Source: Prevotella sp. (GTDB taxonomy: Bacteria > Bacteroidota > Bacteroidia > Bacteroidales > Bacteroidaceae). From it: a stretch of DNA of 64,000 bases. The stretch is taken from positions 1 through 64,000 of the forward strand of contig JAEEJK010000104.1 of NCBI GenBank assembly GCA_016281815.1, read 5' to 3'. This document shows, piece after piece, positions 1-7,991 of the stretch (position 1 is its first letter; the number at the start of each line of letters is the position of its first letter). The position numbers and the translations under genes were made by a program. Below the pieces are notes generated by a model, which saw only the letters and a program-made list of their open reading frames with translations, ran no database searches and was not told where the DNA came from.

Positions 1-1
1 A

Positions 2-88
2 AACGGGGTGTCAAAATTCGATACGCTGTACCAGTTAATGATTGAGGATAACCCTGATAAAGATTTCATCGAAAGAATAACTTCTTAG
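2..88 (+). CDS. 3' end of an unidentified gene (partial)
   Basis: An open frame enters from the left edge and ends at the TAG at 86-88; 28 residues are visible, ending IERITS. The fragment is charged, with no recognisable motif, so no family can be named. The last codons lie inside the left arm of the inverted repeat shared with xseA, so this gene converges on xseA and probably shares its terminator. That it is a real gene end is inferred from codon pattern and the position of the hairpin. Confidence 0.5.
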   Translation, partial: NGVSKFDTLYQLMIEDNPDKDFIERITS

Positions 89-116
89 GAGGTGCTGTTC
101 CCACCTCCTAAGAAGT
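80..116. terminator. Bidirectional terminator between convergent genes
   Basis: A perfect 14-bp inverted repeat (arms 80-93 and 103-116, 9-nt loop) lies between two convergent genes. The left arm contains the stop of the upstream gene and the right arm contains the stop of xseA; both proteins therefore end Thr-Ser. There is no long T-run, so the terminator role is inferred from position and stem strength. Confidence 0.7.
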
Positions 117-1430
117 CATGGCATATGACTGAGTAGTTACGGATTCCACCTGTCCGTCCTTCAATCGGGTTACGATGACATCCCCTTTTGCCAGTTCACT
201 GGCCTTTCTGACTGATTTTCCCTCATGCATGGTGATGCTGTAACCCATATCCAAGATGCGCTGCGGGTCTACGGCCGCCATCCTGTGGGTGATAATTTCC
301 AATCGGTGATGCTCCTTCGCCATTTTCTGCGATATCGCAGGACTGATACGTGCCTTGATCCGCTCCAGTCCAACCCATGCACGCTCTATTCGGGACTGTG
401 TGGCCACCCGTGCCCTGCTGAGCAACGAATCGAGTCGGGCACCCTGACTGGTCTTCACCACGGCGAACAGTGCCGGGATGCGCGTTGCCAGATGATTAAC
501 CCGCATCTGCTCCCGCTGCAAGACAGCAGCGGCCATTCTCGCCACCCGTTCCCTCATGCTGCAGACAGCCTCGTCCACCTGATGCAACCTGTCGATGAGG
601 AAAGCGGCTGCGGCAGTCGGAGTCTTGACCCTGACGTTGGCAATCATGTCAAGGACACTTTCATCCCGGTCGTGGCCAATAGCCGTGATGACAGGCAAGG
701 GGAAATTGGCCACATTGCGTGCCAGAGAGAGGGTATCAAATCCTGAAAGGTCGCTGGTGGCCCCTCCTCCTCTTGCAATCACCACACAATCGAACTCCTC
801 CATTTTTTGAAACACCTTATCGAGAGCATCGATCACACTCTGCTCCACCCCCTCTCCCTGCATGATGGCAGGGAAGAGTTGGGTTCGGAACACATATCCA
901 TACTCATTGTCAGCCAAGTGGTTGCAGAAATCCCCATAGCCCGCCGCCCCAGCGCTTGAGATGACGGCAATCCGCTGTGTGAACATCGGCAAGGAGAGTT
1001 CCCGATTGGCATCAAACACCCCCTCCTCCTTCAGTCGGGCCACGATGCGCTTTCTCTTCAGCGCCATATCGCCCATGGTGAAAGTCGGATCCACATCGCT
1101 GATTATCCAGGAGAAGCCATAGTTCTCATGAAACTGCGCACTCACCTTGAGCAGCACCTTCATGCCTTTCACCATGTTCTTCCCTGTTACCCCATGGAAA
1201 TGTGCGCTCACCAAAGGCCATCGTGACCGCCAGCATTTGGCAGAAGCCTTGGCTATGGGAGTATTGGTCCGCTCATCTTTTTCTATGAGTTCCAGATAGC
1301 AGTTGCCCGCCACCTCACGCATCTCGCTGATCTCCGCCTCCACCCAGTATTCTTGGGACATTTCCGTCTCAATCAGTTCACGGACGAGAAGATTGAGTTC
1401 GAGCAATGACAGTTTCTGTTCTTTATCCAT
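108..1430 (-). CDS. xseA: Exodeoxyribonuclease VII large subunit
   Basis: 440-residue catalytic subunit of exonuclease VII, which degrades single-stranded DNA from both ends. The N-terminal OB-fold (about residues 5-100) is followed by the XseA core with the family signatures ISSAGAAGYGD, RGGGATSDLSGFD and ITAIGHDRDESVLD, then a helical region. The ATG at 1430 is preferred; the frame extends upstream only to a TTG at 1448, immediately after the stop of the protease gene, so the two are probably co-transcribed. The small-subunit gene xseB is not next to it: the downstream side is occupied by a convergent gene and the shared terminator. Confidence 0.95.
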   Translation of the reverse strand: MDKEQKLSLLELNLLVRELIETEMSQEYWVEAEISEMREVAGNCYLELIEKDERTNTPIAKASAKCWRSRWPLVSAHFHGVTGKNMVKGMKVLLKVSAQFHENYGFSWIISDVDPTFTMGDMALKRKRIVARLKEEGVFDANRELSLPMFTQRIAVISSAGAAGYGDFCNHLADNEYGYVFRTQLFPAIMQGEGVEQSVIDALDKVFQKMEEFDCVVIARGGGATSDLSGFDTLSLARNVANFPLPVITAIGHDRDESVLDMIANVRVKTPTAAAAFLIDRLHQVDEAVCSMRERVARMAAAVLQREQMRVNHLATRIPALFAVVKTSQGARLDSLLSRARVATQSRIERAWVGLERIKARISPAISQKMAKEHHRLEIITHRMAAVDPQRILDMGYSITMHEGKSVRKASELAKGDVIVTRLKDGQVESVTTQSYAMTS

Positions 1431-1448
1431 GGCTTGGAGGTGTCTCAA

Positions 1449-2876
1449 TTATCGGCCCTTGAGCAAGAAGTATGCTTTTTCGAAGTCAGGAATGCCATAA
1501 CCAAAGACATTGTTGGGTGTCTGGTAATTGTCGGCACTCCTCCGTATGGCATCCATCACCTGGTAGGCAGTGGCCTTGGGCACCGATTGCCACAGGCAAG
1601 CCACCATGCCAGAAATGATGGGAGCAGAGAACGAAGTCCCCATGTCGCTGATGATGGCCCCTCTTCCACTCACCACGGCCGCGGGACTACCCAGCGACAT
1701 GATGTCGGGCTTCACCCTCCCATCTTCTGACGGGCCCAGCGAAGAGAACGTGGCATTGACGCGACTTGAGTTGACCGCCCCCACAGCAAGGATGTCAGAG
1801 GCATCGGCGGGCACTCCTATCTTTTTCCATGTACCCACACCTTCATTCCCAGCGCTGTTGACATGGACGATGCCCTTTGATGCCAACCTGGAAGCCGTTT
1901 TTGAGATCAGCGCATGCTTTCCGTCCAGTTCGGTATATTTGTGATTGGTTGTCTTGTCGTCAAAAGACTTATAGCCCAGCGAACTGCTGATGATGTCCGC
2001 CCCCACCGAGTCAGCGAACTCAGCGGCAGCCGCCCAGTAATCCTCCTCCGCCAGACTTTCCGTCGCCGTATCCTCCGACCTGATGAGCCAATAACTGGCA
2101 TCAGGAGCCGTTCCGACAAAGACGCCGGGGACGTTGAGTGCCATGGTGGACAAGACTTTGGTTCCATGATCATTTTCCTGATAGATGTTGGGAGACTTGA
2201 ATGCCACAAAGTCGCGTGTTCCCAGCACCTTTATATTGTCCATGGCAGGAATCCTATCTGCGTTCATGAATCCGCCATCGAAGACAGCGATGGTGAGTCC
2301 TCTTCCTGTATAGCCGAGTTGATGGAGCCGGTGTCCGTTGACCATCTTGATGTTCAGTGCCGCCTTTCCGTAATCCTCATCATTTGTACCCTCCCATTTT
2401 TCCAGTTCCTTATGATAGAGCGTCCGCTCGGAAGGTTTGATGGAGTCGGGAGCCGTGAACACTTTTTCCGCATGACTGACAAAGGGCAGCGACAGCAGCG
2501 GTGTCACGTGTGACGTCTCAGCCACCCTCACGACCACCGTCTTGTTCCATTTGCTCATGCATACCACCTCTACCCCCTTGACGGCATTGATTTTCCTGAT
2601 GTATTCAGGAGGCAGCGGAAGGTCGGTGGAGTCAACCTCGAGCCCTTGTCGCTTTCTGCGGTCCAGTGCTTTCTGCGACAAGAATTCCAGCGGTCTGTCC
2701 AACCTGTATGGTGTACCATTTTTGTCAGTCAGCGACAGTCGGAACAAATAAGTCTTCCCCCCCGGGAATTCGATTTTCTCAGGTTGCTGTGCCAATGGAG
2801 TTCCAGCCATGACCTGCATGGGCAAGAACAAGAATAAAAACAGGCTGAGCAAAGTGTGTTTTTTACGTTTGTTCAT
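1449..2876 (-). CDS. Secreted subtilisin-like (S8) serine peptidase
   Basis: 475 residues from the ATG at 2876, which opens a clear signal peptide (MNKRKK, hydrophobic run, VMAG). The peptidase domain spans about residues 190-475 with the S8 triad: Asp200 (AVFDGG), His237 (NDHGT) and Ser415 (GTSFSAP), plus the oxyanion-hole Asn344 (NSAGNEG). Residues 30-160 look like an extra N-terminal domain of the Bacteroidota S8 type. There is no obvious C-terminal sorting domain. It is probably exported to the periplasm or surface; the substrate is unknown. A longer frame to 3014 runs through the promoter region and is rejected as the start. Confidence 0.92.
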   Translation of the reverse strand: MNKRKKHTLLSLFLFLFLPMQVMAGTPLAQQPEKIEFPGGKTYLFRLSLTDKNGTPYRLDRPLEFLSQKALDRRKRQGLEVDSTDLPLPPEYIRKINAVKGVEVVCMSKWNKTVVVRVAETSHVTPLLSLPFVSHAEKVFTAPDSIKPSERTLYHKELEKWEGTNDEDYGKAALNIKMVNGHRLHQLGYTGRGLTIAVFDGGFMNADRIPAMDNIKVLGTRDFVAFKSPNIYQENDHGTKVLSTMALNVPGVFVGTAPDASYWLIRSEDTATESLAEEDYWAAAAEFADSVGADIISSSLGYKSFDDKTTNHKYTELDGKHALISKTASRLASKGIVHVNSAGNEGVGTWKKIGVPADASDILAVGAVNSSRVNATFSSLGPSEDGRVKPDIMSLGSPAAVVSGRGAIISDMGTSFSAPIISGMVACLWQSVPKATAYQVMDAIRRSADNYQTPNNVFGYGIPDFEKAYFLLKGR

Positions 2877-2911
2877 GATAGTTTCATCTTTTCGTCTGAT
2901 AGTATTTGTTG

Positions 2912-2919
2912 CAAAAATA
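2912..2919 (-). promoter_or_regulatory. Candidate -7 box for the S8 peptidase gene
   Basis: TATTTTTG on the minus strand matches the Bacteroidota -7 consensus TAnnTTTG and lies 36 nt upstream of the peptidase ATG. No convincing -33 TTTG is seen at the expected spacing. Confidence 0.4.
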
Positions 2920-2993
2920 TGAAAAAAAACGATAACATCATGCAGACAGTCAAAAAAACTATCGGATGGACACAAAAAATACAAAATAATCAC

Positions 2994-3001
2994 TAATTTT
3001 G
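2994..3001 (+). promoter_or_regulatory. Candidate -7 box for the MATE operon
   Basis: TAATTTTG matches TAnnTTTG 28 nt before the MATE start codon. A -33 element is not evident. It is divergent from the S8 peptidase promoter in the same 153-nt gap. Confidence 0.4.
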
Positions 3002-3029
3002 CAATTCGAATCAAGGGTATTTTGTATAG

Positions 3030-4397
3030 ATGGATAACAAGAAAGCCACGTTGGAATTGGGTTCCAAGCCCGTAGGGCGCCTGCTTCTGCAGTATGCTTT
3101 GCCAGCCATAGTAGCGATGACCGCATCTTCGCTTTACAACATGGTTGACAGTATTTTCATCGGTCAGGGTGTGGGAGCCCTTGCCATCTCGGGTCTTGCC
3201 ATCACCTTTCCTTTCATGAACCTGTCAGCCGCCTTTGGCGCAGCCGTCGGTGTGGGTTCCTCGACCCTCATCTCAGTACGTCTTGGACAGAAGGACTATT
3301 CCACGGCCATCCATGTGTTCGGCAATTGCGTGACGCTGAACATCATGCTCGGCATCATTTTCGCCGCTTTCGCCCTCACTTTCCTCGACCCCATCCTGCT
3401 TTTCTTCGGCGCCAGCGAACTCACGCTGCCCTATGCCCGCGAGTACATGCAGATCATCCTTTTGGGCAATGTGTTCACCCATCTGTATTTCGGGATGAAC
3501 GCGCTGTTGAGGTCAGCCAGCAAACCCCGTATGGCCATGGCAGCCACCGTGTTCACGGTGGTATTCAACACCCTTCTCGACCCGTTGTTTATTTTTGTCT
3601 TCCATATGGGCATACGAGGAGCCGCCATCGCCACTGTCCTGGCGCAGTTCACGGCGCTCTGCTGGCAGTGTCGCATGTTCAGCAACAAGAATGAGATCAT
3701 CCACTTTGAGCGGGGTATCTACCGGCTCAAATCCAACTTGGTGAAACGCATCATCGGCATCGGCATGTCGCCTTTTTTCATGAATGTCACGGCATGTATG
3801 ATTGTCATCATCGTCAACAAGAGTCTGAGCCGCTATGGAGGCGACTTGGCAGTAGGCGCGTATGGCATTGTCAACCGTGTGACGTTTCTTTTCTTCATGG
3901 TAGTGTTCGGCATCAACCAAGGCATGCAGCCCATCGCGGGCTACAATTATGGTGCCATGCATTACGACCGTCTGATGAAGGTGCTGCGCTATGCGATGAT
4001 AGCCGCCACGGTCATGACCACCCTGGGTTGGTTGGTCAGCGAGTTTCTGCCCTACTATTGCGCCCGTCTTTTCACTTCCGACTCGACGCTCATCGGTCTG
4101 GCAGAGCACGGTCTGCGGATAGCCAATCTGACATTGCCTGTGGTCGGCATGCAGATGGTCATCACCAATTTCTTCCAAAGCATCGGAAAGGCAAAAATAA
4201 GCATCTTCCTCTCCTTGTCACGGCAGTTGCTCTTCCTCCTCCCGGTCCTTTTGCTGCTACCTCCTTTCATAGGGCTTGAGGGCGTATGGTACTCTTTCCC
4301 CGTTTCAGATTTCATCGCATTTGTCGTCACCGCCATCATCATGGCGAGATACATGCGCAAATTCAAATCACAAACTCAACTATCCAATCATGACTGA
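3030..4397 (+). CDS. MATE family multidrug/organic cation exporter
   Basis: 455-residue inner-membrane protein with about twelve hydrophobic segments in two repeated halves, typical length for MATE transporters. Family features near the N-terminus include PAIVAMTASSLYNMVDSIFIG, and the second half has GINQGMQPIAGYNYGA, the classic MATE repeat signature. It probably exports cationic drugs or metabolites using an ion gradient; the substrate cannot be told. The last 8 nt overlap the start of the cytidylate-kinase-like gene, so the two are translationally coupled. Confidence 0.93.
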   Translation: MDNKKATLELGSKPVGRLLLQYALPAIVAMTASSLYNMVDSIFIGQGVGALAISGLAITFPFMNLSAAFGAAVGVGSSTLISVRLGQKDYSTAIHVFGNCVTLNIMLGIIFAAFALTFLDPILLFFGASELTLPYAREYMQIILLGNVFTHLYFGMNALLRSASKPRMAMAATVFTVVFNTLLDPLFIFVFHMGIRGAAIATVLAQFTALCWQCRMFSNKNEIIHFERGIYRLKSNLVKRIIGIGMSPFFMNVTACMIVIIVNKSLSRYGGDLAVGAYGIVNRVTFLFFMVVFGINQGMQPIAGYNYGAMHYDRLMKVLRYAMIAATVMTTLGWLVSEFLPYYCARLFTSDSTLIGLAEHGLRIANLTLPVVGMQMVITNFFQSIGKAKISIFLSLSRQLLFLLPVLLLLPPFIGLEGVWYSFPVSDFIAFVVTAIIMARYMRKFKSQTQLSNHD

Positions 4398-5034
4398 GCA
4401 GAAGATCATCATCAATGTGGGCCGCCAACTTGGCAGTGGCGGACGTGTCATCGCCAAGCGTCTTTCGGAGATTTTTGGCTGTATGTTCTACGACAAGGAA
4501 CTGCTCAATCTGGCAGCCAAGGAGAGCGGTTTCAGTGAGAAGTTTTTTGAGCAGCATGATGAGCACTGGCGTTTTTTCAAATCGCTGTTCCACATGCATG
4601 CCCAGCATGTGAGCGACAACAATTTCTACCCCAACAGGTTCTCCCAGGAAAGTCTTTTCCAATTTCAGTCGGAGGCCATCAAAAAGGCTGCAGACTCAGG
4701 CAGTTGCGTGTTTGTGGGCCGTTGTGCGGACTACATTCTCCGGGATTATCCCAACACATTCAACATCTTCATCACAGCCAAGATGTCCTACCGCATCCGG
4801 CAGGTGGCCAACCGCCATGGATGTGATGATGAGACAGCGCGGAAAATCATCACCCATGAGGAGGAAAGCCGCGCCTCCTATTACAATTACTACACCGGAA
4901 AGAAATGGGGACACAGTCAGTCCTACGATTTATCTGTCGACTCCACGATTCTTGGGTTGGAAGGCACAGCAGAGATGATCGCACAGTTCATCAGAGACGG
5001 ACTGAAAGCCCAAAAGACGGAGGATGGAAAATGA
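4390..5034 (+). CDS. Cytidylate kinase-like family protein
   Basis: 214 residues with an N-terminal P-loop variant GRQLGSGG and the Cytidylate_kin2 layout (FYDKELL, then VFVGRCADYIL and HEEESRASYY). This family is related to CMP kinase but distinct from the housekeeping Cmk; its true substrate is not established. The start at 4390 lies inside the 3' end of the MATE gene, and the stop overlaps the next ATG in the motif ATGA. A longer upstream frame to 4276 lies within the MATE coding sequence and is not used. Confidence 0.88.
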   Translation: MTEQKIIINVGRQLGSGGRVIAKRLSEIFGCMFYDKELLNLAAKESGFSEKFFEQHDEHWRFFKSLFHMHAQHVSDNNFYPNRFSQESLFQFQSEAIKKAADSGSCVFVGRCADYILRDYPNTFNIFITAKMSYRIRQVANRHGCDDETARKIITHEEESRASYYNYYTGKKWGHSQSYDLSVDSTILGLEGTAEMIAQFIRDGLKAQKTEDGK

Positions 5035-5525
5035 AACGGATCGGCATCCTCAGCGACACCCATTCCTATTGGGATGACCGCTATCTGAAGTATTTTGAGT
5101 GTTGTGACGAGATATGGCACGTAGGAGATATCTGCTCCACGGAACTGGCAGAGCGATTGGCCGCGTTCCGTCCTCTCAGGGCGGTATGTGGCAATTGTGA
5201 CGGGGGCGACCTGCGCCTGATGTACCCAGAGGTGCTTCGCTTCCGTTGTGAGGAAATAGATGTGCTGATGAAGCATATAGGTGGCTATCCCGGGCGCTAT
5301 GATGCCAGTATCGCACGTCAGATCTATGCCAAACCACCCCAACTTTTCATCAGCGGCCATTCCCACATTCTCAAAGTACAATATGACAAGACGCTGGGAT
5401 TGCTTCATATCAATCCTGGTGCCGCCGGCATCCAGGGATGGCAGCAGCAGCGCACACTTGTGAGGCTCACCATCGACGGCAGCCGTTTTGCAGACTGTGA
5501 GGTCGTTAGTTTGAGTGAAGAGTGA
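5031..5525 (+). CDS. YfcE/MJ0936-type metallophosphoesterase
   Basis: 164-residue calcineurin-like phosphoesterase of the small YfcE group. Metal-binding motifs are in order: SDTH (residues 8-11), HVGDI, GNCD, SGHSH and HINPGA. These enzymes are dinuclear-metal phosphodiesterases with unclear natural substrates. The ATG overlaps the previous stop by 4 nt (ATGA), so it is the third gene of the MATE operon. The C-terminus (LSEE-stop) is encoded by a tandem heptamer array, and the TGA is inside the array. Confidence 0.92.
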   Translation: MKRIGILSDTHSYWDDRYLKYFECCDEIWHVGDICSTELAERLAAFRPLRAVCGNCDGGDLRLMYPEVLRFRCEEIDVLMKHIGGYPGRYDASIARQIYAKPPQLFISGHSHILKVQYDKTLGLLHINPGAAGIQGWQQQRTLVRLTIDGSRFADCEVVSLSEE

Positions 5526-5541
5526 AGAGTGAAGAGTGAAG
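5514..5541 (+). repeat. Tandem heptamer array AGTGAAG x4
   Basis: Four perfect copies of AGTGAAG straddle the stop codon of the phosphoesterase gene. Because the unit is 7 nt and contains TGA, the array puts a stop in all three sense frames. The same heptamer recurs at three other gene ends in the window. Confidence 0.9.
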
Positions 5542-5595
5542 GATTGTGATTGGCTGGGTAAAAATGGAGGGGGCGCTCACTTTTTCGAGGATAAG

Positions 5596-5627
5596 TTTGG
5601 TATACTCATTGTAAATGAGTAATTTTG
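5596..5627 (+). promoter_or_regulatory. Promoter of the ino1-his genes
   Basis: TTTG (5596-5599), a 20-nt spacer and TAATTTTG (5620-5627) match the Bacteroidota primary-sigma consensus. The predicted start near 5634 leaves a leader of about 150 nt before ino1, longer than usual here. I see no recognisable riboswitch in that leader. Confidence 0.75.
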
Positions 5628-5781
5628 CAACGAGAATATTTTCTGCCAAAATGCAGGATTTTTATGCATGTTTCTTACGTTTTTCTGCTTGTATCAACGA
5701 TTTAGCAACATTTTGCATGAGCGTATTGGAACATGACGGAAATGATTTGGACACTTCAAACAAACGTAAATAGCAAAAGAA

Positions 5782-7089
5782 ATGGAACAGTCAAACGTGA
5801 AGCCAGCAAATGGCAAGTTAGGAATTCTTGTGGTAGGCAATGGTGCTGTTGCCACTACATTTATGACCGGTGTTCTGATGGCCCGCAAAGGTCTTTCAAA
5901 GCCTATTGGCTCTATGACCCAGTATGACAAGATTCGTGTTGGGAAAGGCAACGACAAGAAATACCTCAAATATGGAGATATCGTTCCCATTGCCAGTCTT
6001 GACGACATCGTATTTGGTTGCTGGGATGTATATCCCCAGAACGCCTATCAGTCGGCCGTCTATGCCGAGGTGCTCAAGCGCTCCGACATCGATCCCGTCC
6101 GTGAGGAACTGGAGCAGATTGTCCCCATGAAGGCCGCTTTTGACAAGAACTATGCCAAGCGTCTTGACGGCGACAACGTGAAAGACTGCAAGACCCGCTG
6201 GGAGATGGTCGAGGCCCTCCGTGAGGATATCCGCCAGTTCCGCGAGAGCCGTCAGTGCGACCGCATCGTGGTGCTGTGGGCCGCTTCCACCGAGATTTAT
6301 GTGCCTGTCAACGAGGCCGTCCACTATTCCTTGTCTGCCCTTGAGGCAGCCATGAAGGCCGACGACCGTGAGCACGTGGCACCATCGATGTGCTATGCGT
6401 ATGCCGCTTTGGCAGAAGGCGCTCCGTTTGTCATGGGAGCCCCCAACACCACTGTTGACATCCCAGCAATGTGGGAGATGGCCGAGAAGACCGGCATGCC
6501 CATTGCCGGCAAGGATTTCAAGACCGGTCAGACATTGGTGAAATCGGGTTTTGCCCCCATCATCAGCACCCGTTGCCTGGGTCTCGACGGTTGGTTCTCC
6601 ACCAACATCCTCGGCAACCGTGACGGACTGGTGCTCGATGAGCCCGACAACTTCCGCACCAAAGAAGTTTCCAAGTTGTCAACACTCGAGACCATCCTCA
6701 AGGAAGAGGAGCAGCCCGACCTCTATACGGACTACTACCACAAGGTGCGCATCAATTACTATCCTCCCCGCAATGACAACAAGGAGAGTTGGGACAACAT
6801 CGACATTTTCGGATGGATGGGTTATCCGATGCAGATCAAGATCAATTTCCTCTGCCGCGACTCCATCCTGGCCGCTCCCGTCTGTCTCGACCTGTGTCTG
6901 CTCATCGACCTAGCCGCACGTGCCGGACTTTGCGGCACCCAGCGTTTCCTCAGTTTCTTCCTCAAGAGTCCGATGCACGACTACACCAAGGGAGAGGAAG
7001 CCGTCAACCACCTCTACCAGCAGCATACGATGTTGCGCAATGCCATCCGTGAGATGGGCGGTTACGAAGCCGACGAGGAAATGGACTGA
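5782..7089 (+). CDS. ino1: Inositol-3-phosphate synthase
   Basis: 435-residue NAD-dependent enzyme that converts glucose 6-phosphate to 1L-myo-inositol 1-phosphate. The Rossmann start VVGNGAVATTFMTG is at about residues 14-27, and the conserved C-terminal region contains CRDSILAAPVCLDL followed by LAARAG. Length is within the family's bacterial range. In Bacteroidota the product feeds inositol phospholipids and inositol sphingolipids. No lipid-synthesis genes lie beside it; instead hisG follows after 26 nt, suggesting co-transcription with histidine genes. The start codon follows a purine-rich stretch (caaaaga). Confidence 0.93.
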   Translation: MEQSNVKPANGKLGILVVGNGAVATTFMTGVLMARKGLSKPIGSMTQYDKIRVGKGNDKKYLKYGDIVPIASLDDIVFGCWDVYPQNAYQSAVYAEVLKRSDIDPVREELEQIVPMKAAFDKNYAKRLDGDNVKDCKTRWEMVEALREDIRQFRESRQCDRIVVLWAASTEIYVPVNEAVHYSLSALEAAMKADDREHVAPSMCYAYAALAEGAPFVMGAPNTTVDIPAMWEMAEKTGMPIAGKDFKTGQTLVKSGFAPIISTRCLGLDGWFSTNILGNRDGLVLDEPDNFRTKEVSKLSTLETILKEEEQPDLYTDYYHKVRINYYPPRNDNKESWDNIDIFGWMGYPMQIKINFLCRDSILAAPVCLDLCLLIDLAARAGLCGTQRFLSFFLKSPMHDYTKGEEAVNHLYQQHTMLRNAIREMGGYEADEEMD

Positions 7090-7115
7090 TGAGTACTTTA
7101 TATTGAAAACCAAAT

Positions 7116-7967
7116 ATGTTAAGAATAGCAGTACAATCCAAAGGACGATTATACGAAGACACCATGCATCTGCTTGCTGAGGCTGACATCAAGATCAGTT
7201 CCAGCAGGCGGACGCTTCTGGTGCAGTCATCCAATTTTCCCATCGAGGTGCTTTATCTCCGTGATGATGACATCCCCCAGAGTGTGGCATCCGGTGTGGC
7301 AGATATCGGTGTGGTCGGTGAGAATGAGTTTGTGGAACGCGAAGAAGAGGCAGACATCATCGAGCACCTTGGTTTTAGCAAATGCCGTCTGTCATTAGCG
7401 ATTCCCAAGGAGGTGAATTATCCTGGAATCGAATGGTTTGAGGGCAAGAAAATCGCCACCTCCTACCCCAACATTCTCCGTCGCTTCATGGAGAATAAGG
7501 GTATTCACATCGAGATTCACGTCATCACGGGCAGTGTGGAGATCTCTCCGGGAATCGGCCTTGCCGACGGTATTTTCGACATCGTCAGCAGCGGTTCCAC
7601 CTTGGTGAGCAACAACCTGCGTGAGGTGGAGATATTGATGCAGAGCGAGGCCCTGCTGATCGGCAACAAGCAACTGAGCGAAGAGAAACGCGCCACCCTG
7701 CAGGAACTGTTGTTCCGCATCGGTGCCGTCCGTCAGGCCGAGGACAAGAAATATGTCAGAATGAACGTACCCCGCGCCCGCCTCAACGAGATTATCGAGG
7801 TGCTTCCGGGTCTGAAGAGTCCCACCATCATTCCTCTGGCTGATGAGGAGTGGTGCTGTGTACACACGGTGCTCGACCAGCGTCGTTTCTGGGAGATTAT
7901 CGGACGACTGAAGGAACTGGGTGCCCAAGGGATATTGGTGACCCCGATAGAGAAAATGATTCTGTAA
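7116..7967 (+). CDS. hisG: ATP phosphoribosyltransferase (long form)
   Basis: 283 residues, the HisG-long type that carries its own C-terminal regulatory domain and does not need HisZ. It catalyses the first step of histidine synthesis, joining ATP and PRPP. Typical segments are RIAVQSKGRL at the N-terminus, VASGVADIGVVGENE, and the PRPP loop region DGIFDIVSSGSTLVSNNL. The C-terminal HisG_C domain (about 210-283) implies feedback control by histidine. Its start lies 26 nt after the ino1 stop. Confidence 0.96.
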   Translation: MLRIAVQSKGRLYEDTMHLLAEADIKISSSRRTLLVQSSNFPIEVLYLRDDDIPQSVASGVADIGVVGENEFVEREEEADIIEHLGFSKCRLSLAIPKEVNYPGIEWFEGKKIATSYPNILRRFMENKGIHIEIHVITGSVEISPGIGLADGIFDIVSSGSTLVSNNLREVEILMQSEALLIGNKQLSEEKRATLQELLFRIGAVRQAEDKKYVRMNVPRARLNEIIEVLPGLKSPTIIPLADEEWCCVHTVLDQRRFWEIIGRLKELGAQGILVTPIEKMIL

Positions 7968-7991
7968 CCTAAAAGAAGACATCAACAATCA

